DNA from: Extensimonas vulgaris
Lineage (GTDB): Bacteria; Pseudomonadota; Gammaproteobacteria; Burkholderiales; Burkholderiaceae_C
Assembly (NCBI RefSeq): GCF_003337425.1
Contig: NZ_QPJU01000015.1
Location: 1-38,193, forward strand
Reading direction: 5' to 3'
Length of the DNA: 38,193 nucleotides
Of the stretch, positions 7,142 through 15,954 are shown piece after piece. A program made the position numbers and the translations under genes. How positions within the stretch are numbered: position 1 is the first letter of the stretch; every line of letters begins with the position of its first letter. The notes below the pieces were generated by a model that saw only the letters and a program-made list of their open reading frames with translations, was not told the DNA's origin and ran no database searches.

Positions 7142-8548
7142 ATGACTACCGAACCCAACACCACGAACACCTCTTTGGAAAGCCGCAAGCATTGGACTTT
7201 CAACGACCTCGAGCGCTGGCTCAACGAGCGGCGCATCACCGAGATCGAATGCCTGGTGCCCGACCTCACAGGCGTGGCGCGCGGCAAGATTCTGCCGCGC
7301 AACAAGTTCACCGAAGACCGCGGCATGCGCCTGCCCGAGAGCATCATCGGCCTCACGGTGACGGGCAACTGGCCCGACGATCCGCAGCTCGACACGCTGA
7401 TCGCCAACACCGACCGCGACATGAACCTGGTGCCCGACCCGAGCACCGCGCGCGTCGTGCCCTGGGCCACCGACCCCACGGCGCAGGTGATCCACGACTG
7501 CTACTTCAAGGACGGCTCGCCCGTCGATTACGCGCCGCGCACGGTGCTCAAAAAGGTCATCGAGCTGTTCCATGCGCAAGGCTGGGAGCCGGTGGTGGCG
7601 CCCGAGCTCGAGTTCTACCTCGTGGACAAAAATACCGACCCCGACCAGCCGCTGCGCCCGCCCATAGGCCGCTCGGGCCGTGCCGAGACTTCGCGCCAGC
7701 ACTACAGCATCGACGCCGTGAACGAGTTCGACCCGCTGTTCGAAGACATCTACGATTACTGCGACGCGATGGACCTCGACGTCGATACGCTGATCCATGA
7801 AATCGGTGCGGGGCAGATGGAGATCAACTTCCTGCACGGCAACCCGCTCGACCTCGCCGACAAGGTGTTTTTCTTCAAGCGCACGATCCGCGAAGCCGCG
7901 ATGCGCCACAACATGTTCGCCACCTTCATGGCCAAGCCCATGATGGGCGAGCCCGGCAGCGCCATGCACGTACACCAGAGCGTGGTCGAACGCAGCACAC
8001 GGCGCAACATCTTCAGCAACCCCGACGGCACGCCCTCGGCGCAGTTCTTCCACTACATCGGCGGCCTGCAGAAATACATCCCTTATGTGATGGCATTTTT
8101 GGCGCCCTACGTGAACTCGTACCGCCGCCTCGTGGCCAACACGGCCGCGCCGACGAACGTCGAATGGGGCTCCGACAACCGCACCGTGGGCATACGCGTG
8201 CCCAATTCCAACGCTGCGAACCGGCGCGTGGAAAACCGCGTGATCGGCGCCGACGCCAACCCCTACGTGGCCCTGGCCGCAAGCCTGGCCTGTGGTTACC
8301 TCGGCATGATGGAAAAGATCGAGGCACTGCCGGAAATGAAGGGCAACGCCTACAACCACCCCAATGCCACGCCGCTGCCACAGAGCCTGTCCGAATCGGT
8401 GCGCCTGCTCGACGAAGTGCCCGAAGTCGCGCAGCTGCTGGGCAAGCGCTTTTGCGGCATCTACAAGGCCGTGAAGATGAGCGAATACGCCGAGTTCATG
8501 AAGGTCATCAGCCCCTGGGAGCGCGAGCACCTGCTGCTGCACGTGTGA
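7142..8548 (+). CDS. puuA: Gamma-glutamylputrescine synthetase (glutamine synthetase family)
   Basis: 468 residues, the usual length for PuuA-type GS-like ligases. It would join glutamate to putrescine with ATP, the entry reaction of the pathway. The beta-grasp N-domain is at about 20-120 (CLVPDLTGVARGKILPRNKF). The catalytic domain carries EIGAGQMEINF with metal-binding glutamates, HVHQS, and RVPNSNAANRRVENRVIGADANPYVALAASL with the ATP- and metal-site residues. The Tyr adenylylation loop of GlnA is not evident. It lies between puuD and an aminotransferase gene (34-bp gap), consistent with one operon. A glutamate-ethanolamine or other monoamine ligase would look similar, but the context favours putrescine. 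Confidence 0.86.
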   Translation: MTTEPNTTNTSLESRKHWTFNDLERWLNERRITEIECLVPDLTGVARGKILPRNKFTEDRGMRLPESIIGLTVTGNWPDDPQLDTLIANTDRDMNLVPDPSTARVVPWATDPTAQVIHDCYFKDGSPVDYAPRTVLKKVIELFHAQGWEPVVAPELEFYLVDKNTDPDQPLRPPIGRSGRAETSRQHYSIDAVNEFDPLFEDIYDYCDAMDLDVDTLIHEIGAGQMEINFLHGNPLDLADKVFFFKRTIREAAMRHNMFATFMAKPMMGEPGSAMHVHQSVVERSTRRNIFSNPDGTPSAQFFHYIGGLQKYIPYVMAFLAPYVNSYRRLVANTAAPTNVEWGSDNRTVGIRVPNSNAANRRVENRVIGADANPYVALAASLACGYLGMMEKIEALPEMKGNAYNHPNATPLPQSLSESVRLLDEVPEVAQLLGKRFCGIYKAVKMSEYAEFMKVISPWEREHLLLHV

Positions 8549-8582
8549 GGCGCCAGCCCCTTTTTGTCCGTTGGAGATATCC

Positions 8583-9983
8583 ATGCCATCGTCTGATCTG
8601 CCCCGCTTCGACACCGCCGCGCTGCGCGCGCAAGATGCCGCGCACCACCTGCACCCGTTCACCGACACGCAAAGCCTCAACGCCAGCGGCACACGCATCA
8701 TCGTGCGCGGCGCGGGGGTGCGTATCTGGGACTCCGACGGCCACGAGATCATCGACGGCATGTCGGGGCTGTGGTGTGTGAACCTCGGCTACGGCCGGCA
8801 AGACCTCGTCGACGCCGCCACGCGGCAAATGCAGACCCTGCCGTTTTACAACGCCTTTTTCAAGACCACGACGGTGCCGGCAATCGAGCTCGCCAGCTTG
8901 CTGACCGAGATCGCGCCGCCCGGCTTTCAGCATGTGTTCTTCACCAATTCGGGCTCCGAGGGCAACGACACCATCATCCGCCTGGTGCGCCGCTATTGGG
9001 ACTTGATGGGCCAGCCGCGGCGCAAGACCATCATCAGCCGGCGCAATGCCTACCACGGCAGCACGCTGGGCGGCGCCTCGCTCGGCGGCATGAGCGGCAT
9101 GCACGCGCAGGGCGACCTGCCGATTCCCGGCATAGTGCACATCGACCAGCCCTACCAACTCCAGCACGGCCACGCGGGCGAGAGCGCCGAACATTTCGGC
9201 CTGCGCGCGGCTTCGTGGCTCGAAGCCAAGATTCGCGAGCTCGGCCCTGAAAACGTCGCTGCGTTCATCGGCGAGCCGGTGCAGGGCGCAGGCGGCGTCA
9301 TCATTCCGCCTGCGAGCTATTGGCCTGAAATCCAGCGCATCTGCGACCACTACGGCATCTTGCTCGTCTCCGACGAGGTGATTTGCGGCTTCGGGCGCCT
9401 AGGCCACTGGTTCGGCTGCCAGCACCCGCACATAGGCACGCGGCCCGACCTCATCACCTTTGCCAAGGGCGTCACCTCGGGCTATCTACCGCTGGGCGGC
9501 GTGCTCGTGGGCGAGCGCATCGCCAAGGTGCTGATCGAGCGCGGCGGCGAGTTCCAGCACGGCTTCACATATTCGGGCCATCCGACCTGCTGCGCCGTCG
9601 CCGTGGCCAACGTGCAGGCCATGCGCCGCGAGGGCGTGATCGAGCGAGTCGCGCAAGACCTGGCGCCCTACCTCGCCACCGCTTTCGGCACGCTCGCCGA
9701 CCATCCGCTCGTGGGCGACGTGCAGTCGCTGGGCATGGTGGCCGGACTGGTGCTCTACAAAGACAAGGCCAGCCGCACGCTGTTCGATGCCGAGCTCGGC
9801 GTGGGCTACCGCTGCCGCGACCATTGCTTCCAAAACGGCGTGGTGATGCGCGCCGTCGAAGAGCGCATGATCATCGCGCCGCCGCTCGTCATGACGCACG
9901 AGGACATCGACGAAATGGTGCGCCGCATCCGCCGTAGCCTGGATGACACATGGGCTGGTTTGCGTGCGGACGGGCTGATATAA
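8583..9983 (+). CDS. spuC: Putrescine/polyamine:pyruvate aminotransferase-like (class III)
   Basis: 466 residues. The start is ATG 8583 with GGAG just before it, not the in-frame TTG at 8571. Motifs are LWCVNLGYGRQDLVDAA (63-79), TNSGSEGNDTIIR (121-133), YHGSTLGGASLGG (157-169), SDEVICGFGR with D264, and ITFAKGVTSGYLPLGG with the PLP lysine K295. These match the SpuC/omega-aminotransferase branch that passes the amino group of putrescine to pyruvate, giving 4-aminobutanal. It offers a direct transamination route beside the gamma-glutamyl route. It is followed by the potF promoter region. Broad omega-amine specificity is common in this family, so the exact amine is uncertain. Confidence 0.82.
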   Translation: MPSSDLPRFDTAALRAQDAAHHLHPFTDTQSLNASGTRIIVRGAGVRIWDSDGHEIIDGMSGLWCVNLGYGRQDLVDAATRQMQTLPFYNAFFKTTTVPAIELASLLTEIAPPGFQHVFFTNSGSEGNDTIIRLVRRYWDLMGQPRRKTIISRRNAYHGSTLGGASLGGMSGMHAQGDLPIPGIVHIDQPYQLQHGHAGESAEHFGLRAASWLEAKIRELGPENVAAFIGEPVQGAGGVIIPPASYWPEIQRICDHYGILLVSDEVICGFGRLGHWFGCQHPHIGTRPDLITFAKGVTSGYLPLGGVLVGERIAKVLIERGGEFQHGFTYSGHPTCCAVAVANVQAMRREGVIERVAQDLAPYLATAFGTLADHPLVGDVQSLGMVAGLVLYKDKASRTLFDAELGVGYRCRDHCFQNGVVMRAVEERMIIAPPLVMTHEDIDEMVRRIRRSLDDTWAGLRADGLI

Positions 9984-10044
9984 ACCCGCCCTGGCATCCC
10001 TATTGCATGCTTTTTGTCGACCACCTTTTCTTGGAGGAGTTTCG

Positions 10045-11214
10045 ATGTCCCGTTTTATGCCCCCCCTCCGGCCGCGCGCGGCTGGCAAAAACCCCCAGGC
10101 ATCCTGGGCGCGCAAATTGCTCGGCGCCTTCACGGCGAGCGCGGCGGCCTTGGCCGTGTTTGCAGCAGCGCCCGCGCAGGCCCAGGACAACGTCCTGAAC
10201 ATTTATAACTGGTCAGACTACATCGCTCCGACCACAGTTCCGGACTTCGAAAAACAGTTCGGCATCAAGGTGCGCTACGACACCTTCGACTCGAACGAAA
10301 CCCTGTTTGCCAAGCTGGTTGCAGGCGACACGGGCTACGACATCGTCGTGCCTTCGTCGAACTGGGGCGCCGTCGAGCTCAAGGGCGGCCTGTTCCAGCC
10401 CATCGACAAATCCAAGATTCCCAACTACCAGAACCTCGACCCCAATCTGATGAAGCAGCTTGCGGCCGTCGATCCGGGCAACAAATACCTGATCCCGTGG
10501 ATGTGGGGCTACACCACCGTGGGGATCAACGTGGACAAGGTCAAAAAGGCCCTGGGTGATACGCCCATGCCCGACAACCCCTTTGACCTCGTCTTCAACC
10601 CGACATACGCGAGCAAACTCAAGAGCTGCGGCATTTCGTTCCTCGACTCCGGTGGCGACATCATGGAGGCGGCGTTCAATTACCTGAACATTCCGCAAAA
10701 CAGCAACAAACCCGCCGACTACCAGAAGGCCTGGGACATGCTGCAAAAAATTCGCCCCTACGTGAGCCAGCTGTCTTCGAGCGGCTACATCAACGACCTC
10801 GCAGGCGGCAACCTCTGCGCCTCGCTCGGCTGGTCGGGTGACATGGGCATCGCCGCGCACCGTGCCAAGGAAGCCAAAAACGGTGTGAACATCAAGGTCT
10901 TCCCGCCCACGCACGGCGCCGTGATCTTCATCGACACGATGGCGATCCCCGCAGACGCCAAGCACGCCGAGAACGCGCACAAGTTCATCAACTACCGCCT
11001 GCAGCCCAAGGTCGTTGCGGCCGATTCCAACACGGTCTATTACGCCAACCCGGTGCCGGCTTCCCTCCCATTCGTGTTGCCACGGGTGAAGGACAACGAC
11101 TACGTCTTCCTCTCGCCCGAGATGATGGCCAAGCTCATTGCACCCAAGGTCTACAGCAGCGACGAGCGCCGCTTGCTCACGCGCCTGTATACCAAGTTCA
11201 AGACGGGGCTATAA
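10045..11214 (+). CDS. potF: Periplasmic putrescine/spermidine-binding protein
   Basis: 389 residues. The ATG at 10045 has a strong GGAGGAG site at 10033-10039, which rules out the start at 10003. The signal peptide is long (about 46 residues): a basic N-region, hydrophobic LLGAFTASAAALAVFAAA, cleavage after AQA. The mature part opens with VLNIYNWSDYIAPTTVPDFEK, the hallmark of PotD/PotF polyamine-binding proteins, and keeps YDIVVPSSNWG, IPWMWGYTTVGIN and CASLGWSGDM. It captures polyamines and delivers them to PotGHI, whose genes follow. The choice between putrescine and spermidine cannot be settled from sequence alone; the Puu neighbours favour putrescine. Confidence 0.88.
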   Translation: MSRFMPPLRPRAAGKNPQASWARKLLGAFTASAAALAVFAAAPAQAQDNVLNIYNWSDYIAPTTVPDFEKQFGIKVRYDTFDSNETLFAKLVAGDTGYDIVVPSSNWGAVELKGGLFQPIDKSKIPNYQNLDPNLMKQLAAVDPGNKYLIPWMWGYTTVGINVDKVKKALGDTPMPDNPFDLVFNPTYASKLKSCGISFLDSGGDIMEAAFNYLNIPQNSNKPADYQKAWDMLQKIRPYVSQLSSSGYINDLAGGNLCASLGWSGDMGIAAHRAKEAKNGVNIKVFPPTHGAVIFIDTMAIPADAKHAENAHKFINYRLQPKVVAADSNTVYYANPVPASLPFVLPRVKDNDYVFLSPEMMAKLIAPKVYSSDERRLLTRLYTKFKTGL

Positions 11215-11230
11215 GAAAATTCGCCGTCAC

Positions 11231-11257
11231 GCCGTGCGACACATGGTGCCGCACGGC
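11231..11257 (+). terminator. Intercistronic stem-loop between potF and potG
   Basis: An 8-bp perfect stem (GCCGTGCG / CGCACGGC) with an 11-base loop and no U-run. Such hairpins after a binding-protein gene commonly act as partial terminators or mRNA-stability elements that keep the binding protein more abundant than the membrane parts. Confidence 0.45.
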
Positions 11258-11306
11258 ACCAGGCCAAGAACTGCCCACCACACCGCCCGGCCCGAGAAAC
11301 CACACC

Positions 11307-12428
11307 ATGGCATCAACCAGCAGCGCAACCGCAGCCTCCACGAAAGCGCAGGACGCCTTTTTGCGTATCGCCGCCGTCACCAAACGCTTCGGCGAAGTCT
11401 TCGCGGTGCATGAGGTCGATCTCGACATCGCGCAGGGTGAAATCTTCGCCCTGCTCGGCTCCTCGGGTTGTGGCAAGTCCACGCTGCTGCGCATGCTTGC
11501 GGGTTTCGAGACGCCGAGCAGCGGGCGCGTCTTTCTCGCGGGCCAGGACATCACCGAACTGCCGCCCTACGAGCGGCCGATCAACATGATGTTTCAGTCC
11601 TACGCCTTGTTTCCGCACCTCACGGTGTTCGACAACATCGCGTTCGGCCTGCGGCGCGACGGCATGGACAAAGCAGCCATAAGGCAGCGCGTCGAGGAGA
11701 TGCTCGACCTCGTACAGTTGCGGCCCTACGCCAAGCGCAAGCCGCACCAGCTCTCGGGCGGACAGCAGCAGCGCGTGGCCCTCGCGCGCAGTCTGGCCAA
11801 GCGGCCCCAATTGCTGTTGCTCGACGAGCCGCTCGGGGCGCTGGACAAAAAACTGCGCGAGCGCACACAAATCGAGCTCGTCAACATCCTGCGCAAGGTG
11901 GGCGTGACCTGTGTCATGGTCACGCACGACCAGGAAGAGGCCATGACCATGGCCGACCGCATCGCCGTGATGCGTGAAGGGCGGTTCTTGCAACTCGGCA
12001 CGCCCAGCGAGATTTACGAGCATCCGCAAAGCCGCTTCGTGGCCGACTTCATCGGCAACGTGAACCTCTTTGAAGGCCGGCTCGTGACCGACGAGCCCGA
12101 CCATTGCGAAGTCCAGACCGAAGAAGTGCTGTTCCACATCGACCATGGCATCAGCGGTGCGCTGGGCATGGAGCTCGTGGTGGCACTGCGCCCCGAAAAA
12201 ATCATGCTCGAACCGGGGCACAAGGCCTATCCGCACAATGCCGTGCAAGGGCAGGTTGCGGGGCGCCTCTACATGGGCAGCTTCACCGCCTACGAGCTGC
12301 AGCTGCCCAACCAACGCCGCATGCGCGTGGATGTGTCGAACGCCGACCGTCATGCCGACCCGTTCGAGATCGGCACGGCAGTCACCGCACACTGGATGGG
12401 CACTGCGCCCGTGGTCATCGTCGATTGA
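11307..12428 (+). CDS. potG: Polyamine ABC transporter ATP-binding protein
   Basis: 373 residues. Walker A GSSGCGKST (51-59), Q-loop MFQSYALFPHLTVFDNIAFGL, signature LSGGQQQRVALARSLA, Walker B LLLLDEPLGALD and the switch histidine in VMVTHDQEEAMTMAD are all present. The last 110 residues form the TOBE-type regulatory domain of PotA/PotG proteins. The start ATG 11307 follows a weak GAGAA. The gene lies between potF and potH (12-bp gap to potH) and energises uptake through PotH-PotI. Confidence 0.88.
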   Translation: MASTSSATAASTKAQDAFLRIAAVTKRFGEVFAVHEVDLDIAQGEIFALLGSSGCGKSTLLRMLAGFETPSSGRVFLAGQDITELPPYERPINMMFQSYALFPHLTVFDNIAFGLRRDGMDKAAIRQRVEEMLDLVQLRPYAKRKPHQLSGGQQQRVALARSLAKRPQLLLLDEPLGALDKKLRERTQIELVNILRKVGVTCVMVTHDQEEAMTMADRIAVMREGRFLQLGTPSEIYEHPQSRFVADFIGNVNLFEGRLVTDEPDHCEVQTEEVLFHIDHGISGALGMELVVALRPEKIMLEPGHKAYPHNAVQGQVAGRLYMGSFTAYELQLPNQRRMRVDVSNADRHADPFEIGTAVTAHWMGTAPVVIVD

Positions 12429-12440
12429 AGGGGCAGCACG

Positions 12441-13379
12441 ATGGACACGCTCACGCCTTCCTCAGCCCCTGCTGGCACGCCCAAGCACCGGCGCCGTTTC
12501 CATGGCGGGCGCTTGCTGGTCATCGGCGTGCCCCAGTTTTGGTTCGTGGTTTTTTTGCTCGTGCCTTTCCTGATCCTGCTCAAGATCAGCCTTTCGGTGA
12601 GCAACGAGCTTGGCGTGGGTTTCGAGCCGCTCGTCGCTTTCAAAGAAGAAGCCTTGCGCATCCAGCTGCATTTCGGTGCCTATCTCGCCCTGCTGCGTGA
12701 CGACCTTTATCTGCTGACGTATCTGTCCTCGATCGGCTATGCGCTATTCACCACGTTCTTGTGCCTGGTGATCGGCTACCCGTTCGCGTACTTCCTTGCG
12801 CGCTCCAACCCCAGCGTGCGCCCGGCCTTGCTGATGCTCGTGATGCTGCCGTTCTGGACGTCGTTCCTGATCCGCATCTACGCCTGGAAGAACCTGCTCG
12901 ACATCAACGGCCTGGTGAACCAGTTTCTGCTCTGGACCGGCATCATCGACGCGCCGTTGCGCATGATGTTCACCACCTTCTCGTTCATGATCGGCATGGT
13001 GTATGGCTACATCCCATTCATGATCCTGCCGCTCTATGCGACGCTCGTGAAGCTCGACGGCCGCCTGCTCGAAGCCGCGGCCGATCTGGGTGCGACGCCC
13101 CTCAAGACCTTCTGGCTCGTGACCGTGCCGCTGTCGCGCGCGGGCATCGTCGCCGGGTCGCTGCTCGTGTTCATCCCTGCCGTGGGTGAATACGTGATCC
13201 CCGAGCTGCTCGCCGGCCCTTCAGTGCTCAACATCGGGCGCGTGATGTGGAACGAGTTCTTCCTCAACCTCGACTGGCAGCGCGCCGCGGCCGTGACCAT
13301 CGTGATGGTGCTGCTGATCCTCGTGCCGATCGCGATCTTCAATCGCTATCAGACCAAGGTCATGGAGGCGGCGTCATGA
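12441..13379 (+). CDS. potH: Polyamine ABC transporter permease PotH
   Basis: 312 residues with six predicted membrane helices, the first at about 31-52 (FWFVVFLLVPFLILLKISLSV). It has the family's large loop after helix 1, and the cytoplasmic EAA coupling motif appears as LLEAAADLGATPLKTFWLVTVPLSRAG. The stop overlaps the potI start by 4 bp (ATGA, 13376-13379), which indicates translational coupling and equal synthesis of the two permease halves. Confidence 0.87.
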   Translation: MDTLTPSSAPAGTPKHRRRFHGGRLLVIGVPQFWFVVFLLVPFLILLKISLSVSNELGVGFEPLVAFKEEALRIQLHFGAYLALLRDDLYLLTYLSSIGYALFTTFLCLVIGYPFAYFLARSNPSVRPALLMLVMLPFWTSFLIRIYAWKNLLDINGLVNQFLLWTGIIDAPLRMMFTTFSFMIGMVYGYIPFMILPLYATLVKLDGRLLEAAADLGATPLKTFWLVTVPLSRAGIVAGSLLVFIPAVGEYVIPELLAGPSVLNIGRVMWNEFFLNLDWQRAAAVTIVMVLLILVPIAIFNRYQTKVMEAAS

Positions 13380-14236
13380 AACCCAAGCGCCTGCTGTCCT
13401 TGTCCACGCTCTGGATGGCGCTGGTCTATCTGTTCCTCTACCTGCCCATCGTGGTGCTGGTCGTCTATTCTTTCAACGACTCGCGCATGGTCACGCTGTG
13501 GGGTGGCTGGACGCTGCGTTGGTATGCCGAGACGTTACACGACGATGTCGTGCTCAGTGGCCTGGCCTTGTCCCTCAAGGTGGCCCTGGCGACCGCCACC
13601 ACCTCGGTCGTGCTCGGCACGCTCGCGGCTTTTGCGCTCACGCGCTACCAGCGCTTTCGCGGCAAAGGCTTGCTGAACCTGCTCATCAACATCCCGCTGG
13701 TCATGCCCACGGTGGTGATTGCGCTTGCTTTGCTGCTGTTTTTCGTCACTGCGCAAGAGGTGCTGGGCTTTCCGCAAAAAGGTTTTTTCACGATCTTCAT
13801 CGGCCATACGGTGATGTGCATCTCGTATGGCACCGTGGTGATCCAGTCGCGCCTCAAGGAAATGGATCGCTCCATCGAAGAAGCCGCGATGGATCTGGGC
13901 GCGCGCCCTTTGCAGGTGTTCCTGCTCGTGACGCTGCCCGCGATTTCGCAGGCGCTGGTGTCGGCCTGGCTGCTGACCTTTTCGCTCTCGCTCGACGAAG
14001 TGGTCATCTCCGCCTTCCTTTCGGGCCCCGGCGCGACCGCCTTGCCCGTGGTGATTTTCTCGCGTGCGCGCCTCGGTCTGAACCCCGAGATCAACGTCAT
14101 CGGCGCCGTGACGGTCTATCTCGTGATCGTCGCCGTGGTGGCCGCGAGCATCTGGATGGCGCGGCGCGAACGCCGTCGCGCCGAGGAAAGCGCCGCCGCC
14201 TACCGCCAGGAAATGGAATTGCAAACCAGCGCATAG
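13376..14236 (+). CDS. potI: Polyamine ABC transporter permease PotI
   Basis: 286 residues from the ATG overlapping the potH stop. The first helix is LWMALVYLFLYLPIVVLVVYSF, followed by the typical FNDSRMVTLWGGWTLRWYAETL periplasmic segment. The EAA motif is IEEAAMDLGARPLQVFLLVTLPAISQ, followed by SFSLSLDEVVISAFLSGPGATALPV, strongly conserved in PotC/PotI. It ends with a charged tail (ARRERRRAEESAAAYRQEMEL). It pairs with PotH as the heterodimeric channel. Confidence 0.87.
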   Translation: MKPKRLLSLSTLWMALVYLFLYLPIVVLVVYSFNDSRMVTLWGGWTLRWYAETLHDDVVLSGLALSLKVALATATTSVVLGTLAAFALTRYQRFRGKGLLNLLINIPLVMPTVVIALALLLFFVTAQEVLGFPQKGFFTIFIGHTVMCISYGTVVIQSRLKEMDRSIEEAAMDLGARPLQVFLLVTLPAISQALVSAWLLTFSLSLDEVVISAFLSGPGATALPVVIFSRARLGLNPEINVIGAVTVYLVIVAVVAASIWMARRERRRAEESAAAYRQEMELQTSA

Positions 14237-14243
14237 CGCTTCT

Positions 14244-14325
14244 GGACTTACGCAAACAAAGATGCTGCAGCGTGTTTTGCCATGGGGCGCGCGACTTGCC
14301 CCACCCCGATTTGCGTAAGTCGTGC
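14244..14325 (+). repeat. Palindromic element C, copy 1 (82 bp), upstream of the porin gene
   Basis: The ends are GGACTTACGCAAAC and a near-complement GATTTGCGTAAGTC, giving a TIR of about 12 bp (GACTTACGCAAA). The inverted second copy is at 15848-15935, on the far side of the porin gene. The segments GTGTTTTGCCAT, GGGCGCGCG and ACCCCGATTTGCG are shared. The right arm runs into TTTTT, so it could also act as a terminator for the pot genes. Confidence 0.75.
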
Positions 14326-14372
14326 TTTTTACGCAGCGGCTGCACCGTTTTATCACCAAGCTGAGGGAAACC

Positions 14373-15806
14373 ATGCAACACAAATTCCGCCTTTCCGTTT
14401 TGACCCTGGCCCTCGGCCTGGAGCCCATGTTCGCGCTGGCCGACACCAATGCCGACATCCTGCGCGAGATCGAGGCGCTCAAGGCCAAGGTGCAGCAGCT
14501 CGAAGCACAGGTCAAGAGCCAGCAAGTCCAGATTGAGGAAACCCAAAAGGCCACGGCAGAAGCCGGCCAAACCGCAGACCGCGCCGACGTGCAAATCAGC
14601 GGTGTCAAACAGACCATGGAGATGTCGGGCTTCAAGGGCCTCACGATCACCGGCATGATCGCGCCAGCGTATGTTTACAACCAGGCGCAACAATCAGGCT
14701 CGTTCGTGTTCCTGAACCGCTCGAACGGGTCGGCGGGCGACAGCTCGATCTACAACTACGACAACTCGTACTTCGGCAGCGCCTACATCTCGTTTGCCAA
14801 AGAAACCGAAGACGGCACCAAGTGGACGCTGATGCTCGCACCCGACCGCGGATCGGGCGCGCTGACCAACGGCAGCTCGATCGTGCACGAAGCCTCGGTT
14901 TCGATTCCGCTCGAAGGCGACAAGAACACGCGCCTGATCGCCGGCCAGATTCCCGACTGGGAGGGCTACGAATCGACCTGGGGCAACCAGATGAAGCCCA
15001 TCACCCACAACCTGTTGTTCGACTTTGCCGAGCTCACGTCCTATACCGGCGTAGGCATAGACATGGTGCGCGGCAAGTGGGAGGTGAAGGCCATGCTGGC
15101 CAACATGAATTCCCCTCGCTATTACTACGACGGCAATGGCGGACGTGCACCCGCAGCAGTGTTTCGCGCCGACTACGCGATTCCCGGCTACGACAACGCA
15201 GGCGTGGGCTTTTGGGGCATGGTGGGCAAGCTGCCCAACACCAACGTGAACCCCGCCGACGGCACCACGGCGCTGTACCGCACGGGCACTTCGTCGGCCG
15301 CAATGTTCGAGGTCGATGGTTTCGTCACCAAGGGCGACTGGGGCTACTACGGCCAGGTCGGCTACGGCCAGCAAACCGGCGCGGCCTACAACGGCGACAC
15401 CGCGAAGTGGTGGGGCCTCTCGGGCATGATGACCTACAACTTCAGCCCGCGCTTCCTCGGTTTTGCGCGCGCCGACTACCTCAACAACAAGAAAAATGGC
15501 GGCGGCCTGCCCGGCGGCTACATGAACGTATCGAGCGCAGGGCAGAGCTTCAACGGCGTCAACGGCTTCGGGCCCGGCTATGTGCGTGACCCGCTCACTG
15601 GCGAATGGGTAACGACGGACGGTAATTCGGGCGCGAACCGCTACGCCTTGTCGCTGGGCATGAATTACCTCTACAACCAGTCCACCACGCTCAAACTCGA
15701 ATACCGCTACGACCGCGCGAGCCGTGCGACTTTCCTCAACACCTCCGACGGCAGCTACCGCAAATACAACAACCTGCTCGCGGCCTCGGTGGTCGTGAGC
15801 TTCTGA
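14373..15806 (+). CDS. Outer-membrane porin-like protein (DUF3138-like)
   Basis: 477 residues. The ATG at 14373 has GAGGGA just upstream. The signal peptide is about 23 residues (MQHKFRLSVLTLALGLEPMFALA). A short coiled coil follows (about 26-66, NADILREIEALKAKVQQLEAQVKS), then alternating aromatic/polar strands ending in a terminal phenylalanine (AASVVVSF), as expected for an outer-membrane beta-barrel. I recall similar Burkholderiales proteins as DUF3138, but this is not verified. Its place between potI and puuC suggests it lets polyamines or their oligomers cross the outer membrane. Repeat C flanks it on both sides in inverted orientation, so it may be a separately inserted cassette. Confidence 0.7.
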   Translation: MQHKFRLSVLTLALGLEPMFALADTNADILREIEALKAKVQQLEAQVKSQQVQIEETQKATAEAGQTADRADVQISGVKQTMEMSGFKGLTITGMIAPAYVYNQAQQSGSFVFLNRSNGSAGDSSIYNYDNSYFGSAYISFAKETEDGTKWTLMLAPDRGSGALTNGSSIVHEASVSIPLEGDKNTRLIAGQIPDWEGYESTWGNQMKPITHNLLFDFAELTSYTGVGIDMVRGKWEVKAMLANMNSPRYYYDGNGGRAPAAVFRADYAIPGYDNAGVGFWGMVGKLPNTNVNPADGTTALYRTGTSSAAMFEVDGFVTKGDWGYYGQVGYGQQTGAAYNGDTAKWWGLSGMMTYNFSPRFLGFARADYLNNKKNGGGLPGGYMNVSSAGQSFNGVNGFGPGYVRDPLTGEWVTTDGNSGANRYALSLGMNYLYNQSTTLKLEYRYDRASRATFLNTSDGSYRKYNNLLAASVVVSF

Positions 15807-15847
15807 ACGCCATGGCGGGTTTGCCGGCAGCCTGCGGCGAAGCGTCT

Positions 15848-15935
15848 GCACGACTTGCGCAAATCGGGGTAAGGCAAGGCGCGCGCCCGATGGCAAAACA
15901 CTTTGCGGCATCCTTGTTTGCGCGAGTCCAAGTCC
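15848..15935 (-). repeat. Palindromic element C, copy 2 (88 bp), downstream of the porin gene
   Basis: Read on the minus strand it matches copy 1 over nearly its full length, with a 6-bp addition near the outer end. Where copy 1 has an A-T pair in its TIR (ACGCAAA/TTTGCGT), this copy has G-C (GCGCAAA/TTTGCGC), so pairing is kept. It ends about 20 bp before the aldehyde dehydrogenase start. Confidence 0.75.
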
Positions 15936-15954
15936 ATTTACCCGGAGATGTCCT

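Noticed and set aside
6323-8761. 812-codon open frame antisense to puuD and puuA
   Set aside because: It lies wholly opposite two well-recognised genes and its arginine/histidine/valine-rich product resembles no family; long antisense frames are expected in GC-rich coding DNA.
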